Position numbers and translations under genes: made by a program. Under the pieces are notes generated by a model. The model worked only from the letters and a program-made list of their open reading frames with translations. It was not told where the DNA came from and searched no databases. Positions 58,332 to 64,000 of a DNA stretch of 64,000 nt are shown in pieces. Positions within the stretch are counted from its first letter, which is position 1; every line of letters begins with the position of its first letter. Source of the stretch: Talinum fruticosum (taxonomy: Eukaryota > Streptophyta > Magnoliopsida > Caryophyllales > Talinaceae); contig JAITYX010000087.1 of NCBI GenBank assembly GCA_021018815.1, positions 1 to 64,000 of the forward strand. The letters run 5' to 3'.

Positions 58332-59923
58332 TGAAGACTCGAGACACTCTGCTCAATACTTTTACGAGTTGTATAAAAGGAATCGGGTATAACAATCTCG
58401 TACTTATAAAGTTTTGATTCCAAGGCATTCTCCGTATCTTAGAAACTTTTTCGAGTTATATGGTATCTTCTCTAAGTGATATAGTTTTTACCTCGTGTAT
58501 TTCTTGCTTTTCCTTGAGTGACTCGAAACCGATACTTTGTTACGAGTCCCTCATCACTCAGATTTACCGCATGTTGAATAAGATTAGTATTTCATCTTTT
58601 CTTACTCGGATCCGACTTACGGCTATACGCTCTATTCAATTTTAGTCGAGTGCTTCTAGTACTGTTTCATGCTTAGTCTATATCAAGTTATTTCACTACG
58701 ATATTCTTTACTTAACTTGATTCTTTGCTTAGACTAAGTCGGAAGGAATTACGAGTATCATGGATATTGGACTCGAGAAAATTCCATTTCGTTTCGACTC
58801 GGATAATTAGTTGTTTAATTATCATAATTATTCTATTATCTGTGTCTAATCTTGGACCAAAGTATTTTATACTTTGAGAACCAAAATTGATTTACTTTTG
58901 TAGGTTATTCAAACGAGGATACACTTTTCAAACTACAAAAGTAATCGGCTTCAAAACGTCAAATCACCAGCGAGACATGTCTTTTCACCTTCTCTGCTCC
59001 AGTCCCGGAAGATTGTGTCGAGTGCATGCTGTTTCCAAATCTGGAAAAGCTGGAACGCTAAGCTTAACGGTGGTTTCCGCCTTATCTTTCAAGACACCGC
59101 CAATAGTTTTGGGACTTCCAAGAGAGTGAAACCGTTGTCCAACGTTCACATTACAACGAGATACTTTACGAGTGACTCGGAAAAACCTTGTCAACGGTCA
59201 CAAAAGACTCTCGGTCGCGAGGTGAAGATAATGGCTACTCTGCCTGGTCATCTATAAATAGAAGCCACCTCACAAGACATGAGGATTGCCGAACATATTG
59301 TTTATACACGTACTTGAACAAAGTCATTGTATTTATTCTCAATCTTCTACTTACAACTCCCACTTTGTAAATCTTTACTTTACGAGTTGTAAGGTCTTGT
59401 ACTCGATTACAAACACCTTCTTACTTTCTCTGTAAGGTCCCTTGACTAAGGCTGTAAGGGTTAACTCAACTTAGTTGTCCCTAGCTGTAAGGGTTATCTC
59501 GGCTAGGAAGTACTAGATCGGATAAGAGAATTTCGAGTCTAGGAAAACTTGTAAAGAGTTGTCTAAGAGAGCAACTCGGGTTCGATCGGTTCACGGTATT
59601 TTGTGGACTCAAAATAGTGGATTTAACTTCGTGCTTGGATTAACACGGTCCGTGGTTTTACGCCCCGGGAGGGTTTCCACGTAATCTCTAAGTGTTATCT
59701 TTCTTAGTTCATTCTAGACTCGGAGCGGTTTTTATAGCTCTGCTTAACTTGCTTACTTATTCGTGATAGCATTTATGAGTCCATACTTTTCGACCTCGCT
59801 GATTGACTCGAGAACTCGTCTCTGTCTCTTCTTTGGCAAAAAGCTAAAGTTTCCACGAAAAACTTCCATCACCCTATTCACCCCCTCTAGGGTGACTCGA
59901 GACTCCCCTTGAGCAAACCTTCA
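58332..59923 (+). repeat. 3' LTR of SIRE copy A2 (1592 bp)
   Basis: TGAAGACTCGAG to AACCTTCA, then CAACT. TATAAATA at 59253-59260. It is nearly identical to the 5' LTR except at CG dinucleotides. Confidence 0.95.
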
Positions 59924-59928
59924 CAACT

Positions 59929-61475
59929 CAAAAGGGATGTCGTTAATATCTTGGGACAAAATTTGTAAGCCAAAGGCCTTAGGAGGACATGGGCTTCACA
60001 AGACTGAAGCGATCAACTTAGCCTTTTCGGTGCAAATTAGTTTGGAAAATTATCAACGAACAATATAATCTTTGGACCGAGTCAAATGAGAATTAAGTAC
60101 TTAACACATATGCAATCATTTCATAATCCACCCAAACAGTCACATTCTTGGATTTGGAGAAACTCGACGAAATACTACTCTACTTTTTGTAAGGGTATTC
60201 GTTTACATATTGGGGATGGGCAAAGTGTGAAATTCCGGATAGATATTTGTGCGCTAAAGCTAGTCTTGTAGAGCTAACTGAAATTGACCCAAATATTTCC
60301 CGAACTCAAACAATAGTGTTTGCAAATATTTTAGTGGAAATGACAATTGGGACCGCGATTGGTCTTCCCTATAAATATTGTAGAAATTATCAGCAATATT
60401 CCAATCCCGATACATTCGACACCTGATACCTCTTGTTGGGGGATCATTGGAAGTGGTTAATTTTCTACCAAATCGCCACATGGTTATACCATGATATTAA
60501 GCAAAACCAAACCTGGAAAAGGAATTGGATTTAGAAATTAAGTATACCACCCAAAATTAGAATCTTCCTATGGCAATCTGTTCCATGATAGCTTACCTAC
60601 AAGGGGCCTTTTATTAAAGAGAGGGATACAAGCCGACCCCATTTGCCCCATCTGCTAAAGTAATCTTGAATTATCCTCTCACCTCTTTTATCATTGCCAA
60701 CACACAAATGATACGTGGGAGAAGGCAAAAATCCATGGGTGGATTAATTTTAGGCCCTACTAGACACAAATTGATGGTATTGGTAAATATTTTCTTCTAT
60801 ACTTCAAAGCTAATCTAGCTGCAAAAGATCTTCAACATTTCATATTCCTTATGTAGAGCATTTGGAAAGAGCGTAATAGAGTGGTTTTCAAAAATGAAGC
60901 TTTTAGACCGATTAGAACTATTATACGTGAAAAGAGGACATTTGTCGAGTGGCAAGCTAGGCAAAGAAATAGTGTTCATTGCTATGGACCACATCATTTG
61001 TCTTGTCTTCCAAAAAGGCCATTTCTTGTCAAGTGGGATTGACTTGAACTAGAATTTGTCAAACTTAACTTTGATGGATCAAAAAATCCAACATCGGGGT
61101 TTTGTTCTACGCAACCACTTGGGAATTCATCAAAGTAGGTGCATATAGCATGGGGAAGACATCAATCCTAGTAGCAAAATCCATAGCATTAAAATATGGT
61201 ATGCGGGAAGCATCAAAATGTAGATTTTAAAAGATCCAGGTTGAAGGAGATAACGATATCGTTATGTAAGCACTCAAAGGCCGTATCCGAGTGTTTGTGA
61301 CATATTGACTACATTCTCCAAGACATTGTCAAGTTTAACACCAAGGTCAACAAGATATCATATCACCATATATTTAGAGAAGCAAATCGGGCAGCATATT
61401 AGATGACACGTCAAGGCCTTTCATTAATCTAGCCTATGATCCGGGGCACTTGTACTCAATCTCTCGTCCATTTTA
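59929..61475 (+). pseudogene. LINE ORF2, C-terminal part (RT thumb, zinc finger, RNase H)
   Basis: Continues the RT thumb (KPKALGGHGLHKTEAINLAF, about 59970-60030). Then comes MQSFHNPPKQSHSWIWRNST, the zf-RVT region (PPKIRIFLWQS-like text and GIQADPICPIC, about 60545-60655), and an RNase H domain starting VKLNFDGSKNPTS (about 61048-61090) and ending KINKISYHHIFREANRAA-like text near 61380. Stops and shifts are present, but all blocks are in normal order. The RNase H domain is typical of plant L1 elements. Confidence 0.85.
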
Positions 61476-61910
61476 ATTGATGATAACTTAGGTAGATCTC
61501 TTGTGAGAGGAACTACCTAAAACTGCTGCATTTGTATTTACACTTTCCAAAGTAATATTGTGTGGAAATGTTAGTGATGGAGGTGTATTGTGTAGACATT
61601 CTTTTAAATAGAGAGATGTTAACTCTTTTTTTTTTTTTTTGTTTATCAAATAAAATCTACATAAGCATAAGGTCACCAAATAAAATTTTCCTTTTTTCCC
61701 AAGCAACTTTTCAAGGATCAAACAAACCTCATGAGTTAGACAATTTTTTATTTTTATTTTTTAAAATGATTAATAAAACGATTACTATAGTTGCAATGGT
61801 TCCTTATCACACTCATTTCTGTAGTTTATTCTTTCTCTTTGATATATAAAAAGCTCTTACGCACATCATATGAGATAATTCCTACTAGAAGAAAATGGTG
61901 GCGGTCAAAC
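61476..61910. other. Sequence between the LINE and the ABCG exons
   Basis: AT-rich, with a T15 tract near 61630. By position it is intron of the ABCG gene or its 3' flank. No last exon is recognisable here. Confidence 0.5.
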
Positions 61911-62896
61911 CTTTGTGCATTTGCTATTATGAATGCCTCCATAGCCCACTTTGGGTAGCAAAAATCTTCGAAACTACGAAGAAATCCTTTTGTTTTATCT
62001 TGGGTTGCGATAAGAGTGAAGACAACTGGAAGTAATACTGACCACTGCAACTCGGAAACAAAAACAAAAATATTTGTAAGATGAATAACTATATCCTTTT
62101 ATTACCTTTTTTTTTTTTGGTGGGGGGGGCTATAATATAAATATACTTCTTATTCACAAAAAATTATTTGATGTCTAGGCAATCTTTAAGACTAAAGTCA
62201 CCAAAAACGCTTCAGAAATTCCGAAATCAAAGCTTAGCATACAGAGGATTTATATAAGAGCAGGCATTGTAATGTATTAAAACAAATAGAGAAATATGCC
62301 ATAATGTTTGTTGAAAGGATCAATCCTTAAAGTAAAGCGTGGATAAGAAACCAACCAGTTGAGCAGGACCAGGTTCAAAGCAGATGGCAAGTACATAGGC
62401 TATGCCTGTTACGCAATAAACAAGACAGATCAAAACAAGGTAATTTTCAATGATGGTGGATCGAGGGTTGTTGAAGAAGTAAAACATTGATAAATAAACC
62501 AATGGCTTGACTGCTGTATTGAAATGATCGACTGTGTCCTTTGCAAGAAAATGTGCCAGACTACTCATGCCAGAGGCACTCTCCCTCCAATAATGTAACT
62601 TGTCCATAGTAAATGATCTCAGAGCTGCAATTTTACACAGTAGAGCTGGAAAGAAGCAGTTGAAACGATTAGAAGTTGCACAAATTAAGGCATTAATTAA
62701 CACTATAGTTGCAACAAGAAATCAAAATTAGATGATCGAGTACTTACAAACGGCAATGACAGTGTATGTATAACCAATAGCCCCAAATGACTCATCACTC
62801 ACTTTGGCAATAGTTCCTAAGCAAGCCCCAGCAAGGAGTAAAATCAGATAGTCCACGGCTTGGATTCTCGCATCCCTCAATCGCTGCTTGCCAACC
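61911..62896 (-). CDS. ABC transporter G family member (ABCG24/ABCG28-type), three C-terminal exons, partial
   Basis: Minus-strand exons 62896-62748, 62645-62356 and 62044-61911, all with AG/GT borders. They join in one frame without a stop. The first encodes [20 protein letters not shown] and [17 protein letters not shown]. The second encodes [20 protein letters not shown] and [21 protein letters not shown], then membrane spans [11 protein letters not shown] and [19 protein letters not shown], ending FEPGPAQL. The third encodes [14 protein letters not shown] and [17 protein letters not shown]. This is the ABC2-type transmembrane domain of the long plant half-size ABCG transporters, which sit in membranes and export lipidic or other small molecules. 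The substrate is not predictable. The ATP-binding domain and N-terminus should lie right of the window. The expected final exon (about 50-60 residues) is not seen. Confidence 0.88.
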
Positions 62897-64000
62897 CTTA
62901 AACCACAAATGTTACATATAAGCTCACTAACTAGATTACATAATCAATTACTCAAATTACTTTGCATGTTGAATGGCCAAACACTTATGAATCTTATCTT
63001 GAGAAGGTAAGCCTATGATACTTATAACTCTTTATCATTTGTCTATTTTAACATTAGCCACATGCACACGATTAGATTGTTTACATTGAGTATAAGACGG
63101 TTAGTTTATAATGGGTTATTTCAAAGTTTGTGGGATATATTTTTAAAGATTTTGACATAGAATTTTTCACATTTTTTGTGGCTAACGGTGTCCGTGGACA
63201 CTGCACCTTGCTCATGCACTCTTCTTAGCAAATGGGATATTAGGCTAAGAAGGGTTATTTTGAGTCATACTTTGGACTGCTATTGGTTGTGTGCAAAAAG
63301 GTTGTTCAAGTGTGACTATTACTGCCCATTTGAAAAAAAAAAATGAAAAAGCCCAAGTTAATTTGAATTGTGTTAGATTAGTTTTCCCATCAAAAGTCTA
63401 GTCTGACTTTAGTTTTTGGTCATCTAAATTGGGTCATTGGATATGAGTTAGAGTTGTCACATACACCTAATTTAGTACATGATAATCTATGAGAAAATTA
63501 TCTTGATGATGGTCCCTATAAGGCTCGGTAGTAACTTTTAAGAACACAATTTTTTTATTTAAAACTTTTGGGTCCATATTTGGAAAAGAAAAAGAGCCAT
63601 AAACATGGTTAAATAACTAAATTAAAACCGCACCTTATAATCATTCTTAGAAGAATTTATAGACAACTTAATACTAAGCCTATTAATTAGACCCTGATTT
63701 TCTATTAAACATCTATTTATTAAAATTATCTATTTTTAAAAATTCAAATAACTACGTTATAAAGGAAAATATAAACCAAAAGGAAGGTAGGAGATTGAGA
63801 AGGGGTTGGGGGAGGTGTAAATACAATAATGACAAAGATTGAAAGATGTCAAAAAGAAAAAAAAAGGAATTAATTTTTCAGATTATCAGAAAAAGGATTT
63901 AGAGAAGTAGTGGAGATTTAAATATAATTTCTAGATTTGACACCAACATGTTAATCTTGAATAGTTTACCTTTTGTATGGAGATTGAAGGGGGCGGGGAA
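62897..64000 (-). other. Probable intron of the ABCG gene
   Basis: No exon of the ABCG family, or any other gene, is recognisable. It is AT-rich with a short palindrome GTGTCC-GT-GGACAC at about 63189-63202. The next upstream exon should lie beyond position 64000 if the gene is complete. Confidence 0.45.

Larger units (their letters stand above)
53145..59923 (+). mobile_element. Ty1/copia SIRE-type retrotransposon, copy A2 (5' internal half deleted)
   Basis: Two LTRs of about 1.59 kb in direct orientation, with perfect target duplications CAACT at 53140-53144 and 59924-59928, so it is one insertion. The last 17 or so bases of the 5' LTR, the primer site, gag, protease, integrase and most of RT are gone. 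The break lies at about 54714. RT end, RNase H, spacer, env-like ORF and polypurine tract remain. Because the primer site is needed for retrotransposition, the deletion must have occurred after insertion. Confidence 0.95.
50482..61475 (+). mobile_element. LINE (L1-type), ORF2 split by SIRE copy A2
   Basis: ORF2 begins MKIISCNEQGAKRQK at 50482 and runs to the copia insertion at 53144. It resumes at 59929 and ends near 61475. Removing 53145-59923 plus one CAACT restores a continuous RT thumb. No ORF1 is evident upstream and no target duplication was found, so the outer ends are approximate. Confidence 0.85.

Overview
This is nuclear DNA of a flowering plant, most likely a eudicot. It shows spliced host genes with GT/AG introns, plant-specific receptor-like kinase and ABCG transporter families, and about 80% AT-rich or transposon-derived sequence. 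I see no bacterial-type operons, CRISPR array, rRNA or tRNA. I cannot name the species from sequence alone.

Only two host genes are convincing. At 24607-26028 (+) there is a two-exon receptor-like cytoplasmic pseudokinase of the Arabidopsis At3g57120 type. At 61911-62896 (-) there are three consecutive exons of an ABCG24/ABCG28-type transporter, with its 5' part beyond the right edge and its last exon not found. A small secreted-peptide-like reading frame at about 12235-12455 is a weak third candidate.

The rest is layered transposons. 1-9287: a Ty1/copia element of the SIRE/Maximus type with 1.6 kb LTRs and an extra 'env-like' ORF downstream of pol. It is inserted into a FAR1/Mutator-derived gene (9288 to about 10060, minus) inside a MULE-like unit ending near 11033. 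13316-16399: decayed hAT element. 16493-22507: complete but ORF-broken Ty1/copia element with CACTT target duplications. 22667-24107: 5'-truncated LINE with a 9-bp target duplication. 27568-28087: 520-bp hAT-like mini-element made of CCGAAC-type repeats, next to an orphan hAT right end at 28472. 28738-35289: full-length PIF/Harbinger element with Myb/SANT and DDE transposase genes and TTA duplications. About 35693-38345 (-): LINE. About 38346-40520 (-): Ty3/gypsy gag split by a SIRE-type solo LTR (38550-40030). About 42280-46560: decayed Ty1/copia. 50482-61475: LINE ORF2 split by a second SIRE-type copy (53145-59923, CAACT duplications) that has lost its 5' internal half.

Most coding remnants carry frameshifts. 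In the SIRE LTR pair these differences cluster at CG dinucleotides and are mostly indels, which looks more like methylation-linked sequencing error than normal decay. Some 'broken' frames here should therefore be distrusted. The most interesting biology is a TATAAATA box at the same distance (243-244 bp) upstream of the env-like ATG in both SIRE copies, and a host pseudokinase lacking both catalytic aspartates.
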